64,000 bases of DNA from Methylobacillus glycogenes JCM 2850 (GCF_000617925.1 NZ_BAMT01000001.1:496001-560000); one strand, 5' to 3'. Numbered from the stretch's first letter, positions 55,380 to 63,446 are shown. Numbers and translations: made by a program. The notes: generated by a model not told the origin, from the letters alone.

Positions 55380-56145
55380 TGCAGGCTGATTTGCAGGCAA
55401 TTGAAAGGGCATCAAAACGAGCTGCACGAGTGAGCGCGATTGGCGGCTTGATCGTGCTGGGTTCTATCATTTATTCGTTTATCCATATCACGACGATAGA
55501 AAAGGAAGTCCAGGCAAAAAAAGCGGAAATCCACGCGCTAAATAATGAAGTGACTGCCTTGCAAGCGCAGATTCCACAGTTGACCCATCAAGTGCAAGAC
55601 CTGGGGCAAACTCAGGATGGCATTCTGGATTTTCTCACCACGGTCACAGACAGCAAGAGTATCAATATCCTCGACCCAGATGTTGATTGGGCCAGCGTCA
55701 AACAAAGCATAGAAAAAATGCCGCATGGCATGCGCAAGCAAACGCTGTTGAATGCCATTCTGCTGGCGTGGAAAGATATTCCCTTCACCCTAGGCGGTAA
55801 ATCCGTCACCGCTGGCTTTGATTCTCCTTCTTTCATGGCTTTTGTGCTCTCAAAGAGCAAAGTGCCAGTAGAAAGAACGCCTGGAGTGCGGCTCTCTGAT
55901 AGCTTGATGCAACAATTTCACCAAGTGGACCAACCAGGCCTGGGGATCTGGTGTTTTATAAAGGTCAGGTAGGGAGTTTTGGCCTGATCTATCTCGCAGA
56001 TGGAAAACCAGGTAGTGCAGGCGTTGGGGTAGGCACATTGCAAGCGGCATCACCTTTGCAGATCATGAGTTTGGATAATGTGAATACTCGATATTTCCCC
56101 AGAATAGGATATTTCCGGGTGAATTATCCAGACGAGCTTGAATGA
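55376..56145 (+). CDS. Membrane-anchored coiled-coil protein with degenerate NlpC/P60-like domain, frameshifted
   Basis: About 256 residues once one base is added. Near the N-terminus one membrane helix (VSAIGGLIVLGSIIYSF), then a coiled coil (EKEVQAKKAEIHALNNEV, leucines and alanines in heptads), then a domain with LLNAILLAWKDIPFTLGGKS and GFDSPSFMAFVLSK. The latter aligns with the GFDCSGFV active-site block of NlpC/P60 hydrolases, with Cys replaced by Ser. The frame fails near 55938; adding one G (GG to GGG) gives PGDLVFYKGQVGSFGLIYL, matching the second motif but with the usual His replaced by Phe. So catalysis is probably lost. Likely periplasmic. Pairs with the two-helix protein upstream. 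Confidence 0.65.
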
Positions 56146-56283
56146 TCACAGCTGTGCATCACGCCATGCGCTTGGCAATGGGTTTATTTACAATAAAGCA
56201 TTAAATACCATTCATTGATGACCTATATAGCTCAATAGGTTATATTCGCGGCTTAAATTAATAATCACATTTAGCAAGGTGGC

Positions 56284-56670
56284 ATGATGTTGAAGCGTTC
56301 CGGAATATTTGCTCTCTTGCTTATCCTGCCCATATTGGCGAGTGCAGATGAGGCACAAGGTTTGGCCAGGCAGTCTTTCAGTCTGGTAAAAGAGAGGGAC
56401 GCAGTGTTGATGCAGGTGATTGCGGCGGGTACGGCCAAGGATTATCGGCATAACATTCACCAGCCCATCATTCAGATGGTGCGCAAATGGCCGCGCTTTG
56501 GCGATCAGCGCTACGATGCTTTCAGTCCCTGCCGTATTATGTTGGATTCATTCAGGCATTATTCCGATGCGCAGTTCAAGGCCAAGGGGCATTTGACTGC
56601 GGATTCTCCGCTGGCCAAGGTTTACCATAGCGATCTGCGTTCTTGTCAGGCCATGGTGGGAGAGGCCTGA
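56284..56670 (+). CDS. Secreted hypothetical protein
   Basis: 128 residues; signal peptide LKRSGIFALLLILPILASA, mature part mostly helical (EAQGLARQSFSLVKERDAVL) with two cysteines (FSPCRIMLDSF, LRSCQAMVG) spaced to make a disulfide. Start at ATG 56284 or 56287. No family recognised. Confidence 0.55.
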   Translation: MMLKRSGIFALLLILPILASADEAQGLARQSFSLVKERDAVLMQVIAAGTAKDYRHNIHQPIIQMVRKWPRFGDQRYDAFSPCRIMLDSFRHYSDAQFKAKGHLTADSPLAKVYHSDLRSCQAMVGEA

Positions 56671-56766
56671 GCGGCTTAAAGCGCTAGCCTAGAACATTGC
56701 CGAGAGAGAACCTCACGGCCAGGCAATCGCACTGGCCGGGGTGTAGCATTGTGTTAAGCTTTATGT

Positions 56767-57298
56767 TTAGAAGTGGTAGCCAATGCGAATTTCATTGAAG
56801 TTGATGCCAGGATTGGTGCTGGTGATGCCCGCGTTGGAAAAATGCTGTATCCGATAGCTCACATCAAACTGCTGTCTGTCACCAAAGGTCATGCCCAGGC
56901 CAATATGGGTACCAAATTCAAAGCGTGAACCCATGCTTTGCTCACCGTGGATTTGCTTGCCGGAAAATTGATACGCGCCCACCCCAACTTCTGCATAAGC
57001 TGATGCTATTGGCAAAGGCGTTACGTTGAAAACGGAACACGGGTGCAATGCCTATGCCATAGAGTTCTTTTTCAGGTCTGGGACCATCACCTTTCCAGGC
57101 GGTGCCGCTCAGTTCCCAATAGCCCCCCAATGACCAATCGCCTTCGGTAAACCAGCGTTTATCCCAGTTCCAGGTGAGCGAGACGGTAGCCAAATCAGCA
57201 TCTGAACCTGAGCCTCCCGCAAAGGCAATGCCATCAACCGCGTAGGCAGGCGCGCTGACCATACAGCACAAGAAAAAAATACCAGTGATGCGTTTCAT
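56767..57298 (-). CDS. PagL-like lipid A deacylase family protein, frameshifted in this sequence
   Basis: Small outer-membrane beta-barrel, about 177 residues with signal peptide (GIFFLCCMVSAPAYA). N-terminal part: VSLTWNWDKRWFTEGDWSLGG, as in PagL/acyloxyacyl-hydrolase-like proteins. The frame is lost near 57002. One added T (AT to ATT) gives NSISAYAEVGVGAYQFSG and runs through FEFGTHIGLGMTFGDRQ to YRIQHFSNAG and PGINFNEIRIGYHF. The His and Ser of QHFSNAG are the catalytic dyad of PagL. The catalytic Glu is less sure (see findings). ATG 57298 is preceded by GGGGAA. Known PagL removes the 3-O-acyl chain of lipid A. Confidence 0.75.
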
Positions 57299-57484
57299 GA
57301 GTTCCCCTGAATATGATCTGTTGAATGCCAATAAGGCACGCTGAGATTAAGGCGTACAGGGGTTTTGCTATATCAGCCAAAGCAATATCTTGCTGTAGGA
57401 CTAGGACTACATATCTGCGAGGCTGTTGATCATGAAAACGGCGCCATTGGCGCCGCTTGAATTACCTATGATCAAAAATGCGTT

Positions 57485-57820
57485 TTAAGCGCTGGCAGCA
57501 CAAAACTGCTGATATTCCTGCGGGTCATCGCTGAACACCGAGTTCTTGTCGACAACCTTGGCGGAAAAGCCTTTGTAACCTACGTATTCACCTTGCGTAT
57601 CCTTGACGTTGTATTCGCCGCAGACAATGGTCAAACCCTCGTGCTCAACCTTGCGCAAATTCTGGAATTCCACACTCTCGGCATTCGCTACCGAGCGTAG
57701 CACTGCGGCCTTGCCATTGAGAATGTCGCGATCAAGATAATTGGGGAATTGTGTAAACGCTATCCAGAGAAACACAATGACGATGCCTGCAATTAGAAAC
57801 TTCTTGGTGGTTTTTTGCAT
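57485..57820 (-). CDS. Membrane-anchored small hypothetical protein
   Basis: 111 residues; ATG 57820 follows AGGAAG. One N-terminal membrane segment (FLIAGIVIVFLWIAFTQF), then a periplasmic part with IVCGEYNVKDTQGEYVGYKG and a C-terminal FCAASA; two cysteines could pair. CGEYN and YVGYKGF resemble a small envelope-stress or cell-wall protein, but I cannot name a family. Confidence 0.6.
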   Translation of the reverse strand: MQKTTKKFLIAGIVIVFLWIAFTQFPNYLDRDILNGKAAVLRSVANAESVEFQNLRKVEHEGLTIVCGEYNVKDTQGEYVGYKGFSAKVVDKNSVFSDDPQEYQQFCAASA

Positions 57821-57904
57821 GATGCTTCCTGTGGGGGGTAGATGGCTGGTATGACATAGCGGTGGCGTTGGAGTTCTATCCCTGTAAAGGTGCGCCACAC
57901 CACC

Positions 57905-57984
57905 TGTTGCCAGCGCAGCAACAAAATTTCCAAATGTTGATTTTCAGTCAGCCAGCCAGCATTTAAGTTGCTATAGCAGCAATT
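57905..57984 (+). promoter_or_regulatory. Two inverted-repeat candidate activator sites
   Basis: Site A: TGTTGC, 7 bases, GCAACA (57905-57923). Site B: AGTTGC, 7 bases, GCAATT (57966-57984). Both have the same half-site and the same 7-base gap. They lie about 80-140 bases upstream of the sigma-54 promoter. The same half-site occurs before the aldolase-like gene. Confidence 0.5.
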
Positions 57985-58053
57985 AACCTTGATCGTTTCT
58001 GGGGTTAATATTGTTTGTACTTGATTTATAATCAATTTTTTATGGCAGCATTC

Positions 58054-58070
58054 TTGGCATTTTTATTGCT
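58054..58070 (+). promoter_or_regulatory. Sigma-54 promoter of the FMN reductase gene
   Basis: TTGGCAT at 58054-58060, five bases, then TTGCT at 58066-58070. The -24 GG and -12 GC are 12 bases apart as required. Differs from the consensus TTGGCACG-N4-TTGCA mainly at the bases after the GGCA. Confidence 0.7.
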
Positions 58071-58143
58071 GAAGTCATTTATTGGCATGCTTGCATAGGT
58101 GTGCCCGCAAGGTTTGAATCAATCATGTTTTGTAGGAGTAGGT

Positions 58144-58694
58144 ATGGCAAGAATAGTAGGTATCTCGGGTAGCCTGACGCAACCTTCAAGAACCAAGGCT
58201 TTGGTGGAAGAGATTACGGCCAGTGCATCGCAAAAATTGCATGCGCCCGCGAGATCATAGATATCGCCCAGATCGCCACTGTGCTGGGTAGCACCATTTC
58301 ATATAACAACTTCCCCGAGTCCTTGACCCAGATTTACAACAAGGTACAAGAGGCTGACCTGCTGGTGATTGCCAGCCCGGTCTACAAGGCTTCTTATACG
58401 GGCCTGCTCAAGCACTTCTTTGATTTGCTCGACCCCAAGGTGTTAGTGGGCAAGGTGGCAATTTTGGCTGCCACTGGTGGCAGTGACCAGCACGCCCTGG
58501 TGGTGGATTATCAGCTGCGTACATTGGCAAGCTTCTTTAATGTCTACACCACGCCAACCGCGATTTACGCCAAGGATACCGAGTTCACCGATTACAAGCT
58601 CACCAGCGAATCCATCAGCAAGCGCGTGGAAGTGGCGGTAGAGCAGGCCTTGTTCCTGTTGAAGCAGGAGTCACCACAGTCTTTAGTCGCCTGA
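58144..58694 (+). CDS. msuE: NADPH/NADH-dependent FMN reductase (MsuE/SsuE type), frameshifted in this sequence
   Basis: Flavin reductase that supplies reduced FMN to sulfonate or sulfone monooxygenases, about 184 residues. MARIVGISGSLTQPSRTKAL is the typical N-terminal start with the FMN phosphate-binding GSLTQPSRT. The frame stops at TAG 58258-58260. Adding one C to the CCC at about 58249 gives HAPREIIDIAQIATVLGS and continues through LLVIASPVYKASYTGLLKHFFDLL, ILAATGGSDQHALVVDYQ (family signature) to 58694. The name MsuE versus SsuE rests on the neighbour regulator, so it is a family-level guess. It has its own sigma-54 promoter. Confidence 0.85.
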
Positions 58695-58754
58695 AACGGC
58701 AAGAAAGATAGTGAAGTGCCTGACAAATGACTGAACACAAGTCAGGCACATAAT

Positions 58755-58782
58755 AAAAAAAGCGGCTTCAAGCCGCTTTTTT
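58755..58782. terminator. Bidirectional terminator between convergent msuE and sfnR-like genes
   Basis: AAAAAAGCGGCTT / AAGCCGCTTTTTT perfect hairpin with a two-base loop; A-run and T-run on opposite flanks. Confidence 0.92.
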
Positions 58783-58809
58783 GTTGCACTGCATTCAGCC
58801 GCTTAGCCA

Positions 58810-59964
58810 TCAGGCAATCAGCTTCAGCTCCTTCAGGCGTGCGCGCAGAATATTGCGGCTAATGCCGAGTAACTTGGCAGTGTGCACCTGGTTCTTGTTG
58901 CTGTACTCGTAGGCTTTTTTCACCAACACTGAATTCACCAGCTCAAACAGATTGGGCGGCGGCGATTCAAACAACTGGCCGAGTATGCGCTCCAGCTGAT
59001 AGGTTTCCAGCGTAGTGGTGCTAGAGTTAGCCACCTCAGCCTGGGTCTGATAGCTGGGCTTGCTGCCTGCCAGGCTGGTCAAGCTTGGGCGTGGTTCTGA
59101 TCTCTCTGTCAGGGTAGTGATTGCGGGCAAGCCCAAATCACGTGGATACAGCACACCAGAGGTTGAAATCAGCAAGGCACGGTGAATCACATTCTCCAGC
59201 TCGCGGATATTGCCTGGCCATGGGTATTCCAGCAATTGCTGTATGGTTTCCGGTGCCAGCTTGGGAATATTAGTATGCAAGCGGCTCTTGTAAACATTCA
59301 GGAAATGCTCCACCAGCGGCAAGATATCACCCGGACGCTCGCGCAAAGGCGGCAAATCCACGGGCACAACCTTGATGCGGTAGTAGAGATCCTCACGGAA
59401 ACGACCAGCGCGTACCGCTTCTTCCAGGTCCACATTGGTGGCGGCGATCAAACGTACATCAATCGGCGTAGCCTTGCGCGAACCCAGGCGTACCACTTCA
59501 CGCTCCTGCAACACACGCAACAGCTTGACCTGGGTGGATTGTGGCAAGTCGCCAATTTCATCGAGGAATAAGGTGCCGCCATTGGCCGATTCAAACCAGC
59601 CAGTCTTGGCGGAAGTGGCGCCCGTAAATGCACCGCGCTCGTAGCCAAACAGCTCACTCTCAACCAGCGTCTCAGAAAACGCACCGCAATTGATCGCCTG
59701 GAAAGGGCCATCGCGACGCGTGCTCAAGGCGTGAATATGGCGGGCAATCAATTCCTTGCCTGTGCCAGTTTCGCCAATCACAAGCGCAGTGGCGTTGCTG
59801 GCTGCGATTTTCTCAATGAGATTAAGCAGGTTTTGCGAACGGGGATCGCTGAATACCAGCGCACTAGCGCGTACAGACAGGCTGACTGCGCTAGGGTTGG
59901 GGTGGGTGATCACATGATCCGCGCTTTCGAAAGCGCGTTCATAGTTCCATAGTTCCGCGTGCAT
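58810..59964 (-). CDS. sfnR: SfnR-like sigma-54-dependent activator
   Basis: 384-residue bacterial enhancer-binding protein. It has almost no N-terminal sensory domain: the AAA+ domain starts by residue 40. Walker A GETGTGK (64-70), GAFTGA loop that contacts sigma-54 (111-116), Walker [14 protein letters not shown], and [24 protein letters not shown] are all intact. C-terminal Fis-type helix-turn-helix ([21 protein letters not shown]). Family knowledge: SfnR in Pseudomonas activates dimethyl sulfone and methanesulfonate genes and is itself controlled by its amount, not by a ligand domain. Two sigma-54 promoters lie within 2 kb. Convergent with msuE, divergent from the aldolase-like gene. Confidence 0.9.
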   Translation of the reverse strand: MHAELWNYERAFESADHVITHPNPSAVSLSVRASALVFSDPRSQNLLNLIEKIAASNATALVIGETGTGKELIARHIHALSTRRDGPFQAINCGAFSETLVESELFGYERGAFTGATSAKTGWFESANGGTLFLDEIGDLPQSTQVKLLRVLQEREVVRLGSRKATPIDVRLIAATNVDLEEAVRAGRFREDLYYRIKVVPVDLPPLRERPGDILPLVEHFLNVYKSRLHTNIPKLAPETIQQLLEYPWPGNIRELENVIHRALLISTSGVLYPRDLGLPAITTLTERSEPRPSLTSLAGSKPSYQTQAEVANSSTTTLETYQLERILGQLFESPPPNLFELVNSVLVKKAYEYSNKNQVHTAKLLGISRNILRARLKELKLIA

Positions 59965-60107
59965 CGGGTAAGACTTTCCTTGGTGAGGGGTGAGGCCAAT
60001 ATACGCACAATTCTTTAGCTGGTCTAAAACTATATGTTTATATTTATATATTTTTATGGAATATAGATTGTTAATGACAAGTTATCTTTATTGCAACCAA
60101 GGTAACT

Positions 60108-60166
60108 GCTGGTGTTGCAACAACAGCACGGCCTTGATCAACTGTTTCAATAGCAACAGCTGTTGC
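60108..60166 (+). promoter_or_regulatory. Paired palindromic enhancer-like sites
   Basis: Site 1, 60108-60127: GCTGGTGTTGCAACAACAGC, a 20-base palindrome with one mismatched pair. Site 2, 60153-60166: GCAACAGCTGTTGC, a perfect 14-base palindrome. Centres are 42 bases apart, four helical turns, so both face the same side of the DNA. They lie about 130 to 175 bases upstream of the expected transcription start. Same TGTTGC/GCAACA half-sites as upstream of msuE. Confidence 0.6.
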
Positions 60167-60264
60167 CTGCACAGCACTTGCTTATGAGGTTGGGGATATG
60201 GGTCTGGCTACTTAAGTTGATGTAATAGAAGATTTTATTTTGCTTTTTCCAAGCCAGCCTCAGC

Positions 60265-60281
60265 TTGGCACAGCTCTTGCC
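60265..60281 (+). promoter_or_regulatory. Sigma-54 promoter of the aldolase-like gene
   Basis: TTGGCAC at 60265-60271, five bases, TTGCC at 60277-60281. GG and GC are 12 bases apart. This is very close to the full consensus. A leader of about 75 bases follows before ATG 60366. Confidence 0.85.
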
Positions 60282-60365
60282 ACTCTCTTGGTCAATAGGC
60301 ACCCGGTGATAGCCGGGTATTCAGGGCAAGCATGCAGCTGCCCATCATTGACTGCGGGAATTTTT

Positions 60366-61103
60366 ATGACCATCACCAAGATTGAAACCGAGAACGATCT
60401 CGAAGCGTTTGCCGCCCAAGTGCTTGCCGATGCCAAAACTGCATTTGCCGCATTCCGCCTCACCAACACCATCACTGCCAACGGAACCGTGGGTTTTGTT
60501 GAGCGCGTGCCAGGTGAAGAAAAGCTGGTGATTGTGAATGATCCAGGCCCATTCAATTGGGAAGGCCGTGAGCTGAAGGCGATTGTGGTGGATTTTGAAG
60601 GTAACCTGGTGCTGGGTCAGGGTAGCGCAGCTGGATCTGGCCGCTACACCAAGCTGTTCAAGGAGCATGCCGACATCACCACCATCTCCCACGTACATTC
60701 ACCTTACCTCGGTGCCTGGGCGCAAACCCACCGCACACTGCCTATCCGCTATGTGCCTGTACAACGCTATAACCTGATCCGCGAAATTCCTATCTATATA
60801 GATAGACGTCAGCAAGAAGTTGATTTCATTCTCGACCAAATCAAGCTCAACCCACACAACACAGCCATCCTCGAAGCCAATGGTGGTTCCACCGTCTGGG
60901 GCAAGCAAGGCTTGCGCAAGACAGCAGAGTTTATTTTGTTGCTGGAAGAGGGCGCGCAGATTCAAACCCTGGCTGATGCCATTGGTGGTTCGCGTGATTA
61001 CGGTCCTGGCGTACTGGCGCAGCAATGGCGCATGGCCAAGATCTTTGATCAGGCCAAGGCGCTCAACCTGTTGCCTGCCACTGATCTGCCAGCGGCTAAC
61101 TAG
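60366..61103 (+). CDS. Class II aldolase/adducin-like protein with altered metal site
   Basis: 245 residues. ATG 60366 is chosen; an upstream frame would overlap the sigma-54 promoter. The class II aldolase fold is seen in LVLGQGSAAGSGRYTKLFKE, then the metal pair H109 and H111 in TISHVHSPYLGAWAQTH. The third metal ligand, normally His in the NHG block, is replaced by Gly (A-N-G-G-S-T-V-W-G at 171-179). RYVPVQRYNLIREIPIYIDR is an extra segment. Therefore canonical aldolase, epimerase or decarboxylase activity is doubtful. Transcription by sigma-54 and the neighbours suggest a role in organosulfur use. It ends 17 bases before the DszB-like gene. Confidence 0.75.
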   Translation: MTITKIETENDLEAFAAQVLADAKTAFAAFRLTNTITANGTVGFVERVPGEEKLVIVNDPGPFNWEGRELKAIVVDFEGNLVLGQGSAAGSGRYTKLFKEHADITTISHVHSPYLGAWAQTHRTLPIRYVPVQRYNLIREIPIYIDRRQQEVDFILDQIKLNPHNTAILEANGGSTVWGKQGLRKTAEFILLLEEGAQIQTLADAIGGSRDYGPGVLAQQWRMAKIFDQAKALNLLPATDLPAAN

Positions 61104-61120
61104 TAGGTACGAGGGGAAAC

Positions 61121-62167
61121 ATGAGCGATCAACTCGACCAAATCTGGTTTACGCGTTGCCCAGTACCAACAGCAACTGGCCTGGCTTACAAGCTGGGCTG
61201 GCTGACTGAAGAATTTGCCAAGGACGGCATCACCGTCTCTACCTTGCAGGGTGGGCCACGTGAGTACAACCGTCATCATTACGATCACCAACTGCCTACG
61301 CTGATCCGCGAAGGCGGCAACCTGCTGGCAATTGCAGCACGTGCGCAAGCAGCACCCACGCGCCTGATAGGCCTGACCTGGATAGACGAATGGCAAGCCA
61401 TACTGGTGCGTCCGGATTCCGGCATTAGCGAGCCTGCTGCCCTTAAGGGCAAGCGCCTGGCACTGCCTGAGTTTGTCGATCATCCAATCAAGGATCATAT
61501 CCGCGGCAGCAGTATTGCCCGTGGCATGAGCTTGCATGGTTACAAAGGCGCACTCGGCCTGGCCGGGCTGACACTGGATGAAGTCAAACTGGTGGAAGTA
61601 GCTGCTGGTCGTGGCCGTGGCGATGCCACGCGTACCCGTGATGTGCTGGGCGGCCTCTGGGCTGGGCTGGATGATCTTATCACTGGCAATGTCGATGCGG
61701 TCTACGTCAAGGGCGCTTCCGCTGTTGAAGCGGCCAAACGCCTAGGCCTGGTGGTTGGTATAGACCTCGATACCTATGGTGACCTGGCATCACGTGTCAA
61801 CAACGGCACGCCGCGTCCTATCACCGTGCATGAAGATTTGCTGGAAAACCATTTTGATCTGGTTGTGCGCTTCCTGCACCAGACCCTGCGTGCAGCTGAG
61901 TGGGCCAAGACCAATCTTGATGGCGTGCGCAGCATTCTGCAGGACGAAACCTTTGCCGGGGCGGAAAGTGTGGCCGAAGCCTACCGCAATGATTTCCACC
62001 TGCACCTCGAGCCCACGCTGGATAGCGAGCGGATTGAACTGTTCCGCAAGCAGAAGGAATTCATGTGGATACATGGCCTGCTGGATAGAGATTTTGATCT
62101 GGATGCCTGGGTGGATCAACGTCCGCTGCAGGAAGCCCGCAAGTGGCTGACAGAAAAAGCCGCCTAG
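61121..62167 (+). CDS. DszB-like (2'-hydroxybiphenyl-2-sulfinate desulfinase-type) protein
   Basis: 348 residues with the bilobal fold of ABC sulfonate-binding proteins but no signal peptide (starts MSDQLDQIWFTRCPVPTATG), so it should stay in the cytoplasm. The CPVP stretch and nearby GLAYKLGWLTEEFAKDGITV match what I remember of the DszB N-terminus, where that Cys is the catalytic nucleophile. A His-rich stretch RHHYDHQLP (52-56) sits where DszB has its second active-site His. The DszB Arg-Phe-Gly-Gly block is not seen. Other blocks: GKRLALPEFVDHPIKDH, then GNVDAVYVKGASAVEAA. It could hydrolyse an alkane- or aryl-sulfinate. GAGGGG precedes the start; next to the class II aldolase-like gene, likely one transcript. 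Confidence 0.7.
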   Translation: MSDQLDQIWFTRCPVPTATGLAYKLGWLTEEFAKDGITVSTLQGGPREYNRHHYDHQLPTLIREGGNLLAIAARAQAAPTRLIGLTWIDEWQAILVRPDSGISEPAALKGKRLALPEFVDHPIKDHIRGSSIARGMSLHGYKGALGLAGLTLDEVKLVEVAAGRGRGDATRTRDVLGGLWAGLDDLITGNVDAVYVKGASAVEAAKRLGLVVGIDLDTYGDLASRVNNGTPRPITVHEDLLENHFDLVVRFLHQTLRAAEWAKTNLDGVRSILQDETFAGAESVAEAYRNDFHLHLEPTLDSERIELFRKQKEFMWIHGLLDRDFDLDAWVDQRPLQEARKWLTEKAA

Positions 62168-62235
62168 GCCCGCATTAGCGCAAGTTCAAGCATTACAGGA
62201 ACGACTAATCCTTCCCAAGAAAACTGTCTCGTTTT

Positions 62236-62276
62236 CAGCGTCCTTTACCCGTCAACGGGCGAGGCGCTGATTTTTT
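62236..62276 (+). terminator. Terminator or attenuator after the DszB-like gene
   Basis: Imperfect stem CAGCGTCC...CCCG with CGGGCGAGG...GCTG around TCAA, then ATTTTTTC. It may reduce transcription into the first binding-protein gene. No promoter was found in the remaining 75 bases. Confidence 0.6.
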
Positions 62277-62351
62277 CTCGGATTTCACAGAGTGTTCAGA
62301 TACCCCCAAACCGGATTTTGAATCAGACCGGACACGCTTTTTGGAGTAAAT

Positions 62352-63446
62352 ATGTTGAGAAATAAACTACTGGGCCTGGCATTGAGTGCCTGGCTTGCCG
62401 TACCTACTGCGCTTTCCATCGGTATTTTGTCCAGCTCAGCCTGGGCGGAAGACACCCCCAAGGTGGTACGCATTGCCGCCGTGGTCTACAACATTGCGGG
62501 CAAAACCACTTACCTTAACGGCGCTGCCGTGCTGAAAGAAGGCGGCCTGGAAAAAACCCTGCTCGACAAAGGCGTCAAGATTGAATGGGTGCCAGCCTCG
62601 CACTCAGCTGTTGGCCCCATCATCAATGAAGGCTTCGCCAGCGGCAAAATAGACTTTGCCTCTTATGGTGATTTGCCGCCTGTGATTCTCAATGCCTCAC
62701 GGCCTACCGTACAACTGGTTTCCCCCTGGGGCCGCAGCGGTAACTCCTATCTGGTCGTACCTGCCAAATCCAAGGCCAGCAGCATAGAAGACCTCAAGGG
62801 CAAGCGCATCGCCTTGCACCGTGGCCGTCCCTGGGAAATCGCCTTTGCTAATCTGGTGGAATCCAAAGGCCTGAGCTTCAAAGACTTCAAGATCGTCAAC
62901 GTCAACCCGCAAGTAGGTGCAGCGGCCTTGGCAAGCGGCACTGTCGATGGCTTCTTTGGCCTGAACGACGCGCATATCCTGGAGCAGCGTAAAGTCGGCC
63001 GCATTATCTGGTCCACCAAGAGCGCGCCACCAGACTGGAAACTCATGGGCGGGCTCTGGGCCAGCAATGACTTCATCAAGAAGTATCCTGAGCTGACCCA
63101 GACCATAGTCACTGCCTATGTCAAAACCAGCTACTGGACTTCGCAGGCGGCCAACAAAGATGAGTACATCCGCGAATACGCCACCAATGCCTTGCCAGAA
63201 GACGTTATCCGCAAGGATTACGACAATGACATCGTCGCCTGGAAAGACCGCTGGTCACCTTTGTATGACGATGCACTGCTGACGCATTACAAGCGCGTCA
63301 CCAGCTATGCCAAGCAATCTGGCCTGGTGCGTAATGACGTAGACCTGCAACAACTGCTTAATCCCAAATTTGTGGAACATGCGCTCAAGGAGCTCAAGCT
63401 GGAGCACTACTGGGAAAGCAAGCAGGTTCAGGCTAGTGCCAAGTAG
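62352..63446 (+). CDS. SsuA-like aliphatic sulfonate-binding protein 1
   Basis: 364-residue periplasmic substrate-binding protein; ATG 62352 with GGAG just upstream. Signal peptide ends SSSAWA, then VRIAAVVYNIAGKTTYLNGA. Conserved family blocks: VGPIINEGFASGKIDFASYGDLPP and LVVPAKSKASSIEDLKGKRIALHRG, then NVNPQVGAAALASGTVDGFF. SsuA family members bind alkanesulfonates or taurine; the exact ligand cannot be read. Paralogous to the next gene. Confidence 0.88.
   Translation: MLRNKLLGLALSAWLAVPTALSIGILSSSAWAEDTPKVVRIAAVVYNIAGKTTYLNGAAVLKEGGLEKTLLDKGVKIEWVPASHSAVGPIINEGFASGKIDFASYGDLPPVILNASRPTVQLVSPWGRSGNSYLVVPAKSKASSIEDLKGKRIALHRGRPWEIAFANLVESKGLSFKDFKIVNVNPQVGAAALASGTVDGFFGLNDAHILEQRKVGRIIWSTKSAPPDWKLMGGLWASNDFIKKYPELTQTIVTAYVKTSYWTSQAANKDEYIREYATNALPEDVIRKDYDNDIVAWKDRWSPLYDDALLTHYKRVTSYAKQSGLVRNDVDLQQLLNPKFVEHALKELKLEHYWESKQVQASAK

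Larger units (their letters stand above)
57821..58143. other. Regulatory region upstream of the FMN reductase gene
   Basis: About 320 bases without a gene between divergent genes. Contains two inverted-repeat sites (57905-57923 and 57966-57984), a sigma-54-type promoter (58054-58070) and GTAGGAGTAGGT before ATG 58144. Confidence 0.6.
59965..60365. other. Divergent regulatory region between sfnR-like and aldolase-like genes
   Basis: 400 bases without a gene, holding the two palindromic sites and the sigma-54 promoter described separately. The sfnR-like gene starts on the other side; its own promoter was not located. Confidence 0.7.

Noticed and set aside
53465..57000. Direct repeat of the tRNA-Ser 3' end as an attachment site
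   Set aside because: I read through the accessory region and did not find a copy of the T-arm and acceptor sequence.
58010..58105. Second sigma-54-like match TTGGCATGCTTGC upstream of msuE (near 58083)
   Set aside because: GG and GC are nine bases apart, not 12; only the site at 58054-58070 has the required spacing.
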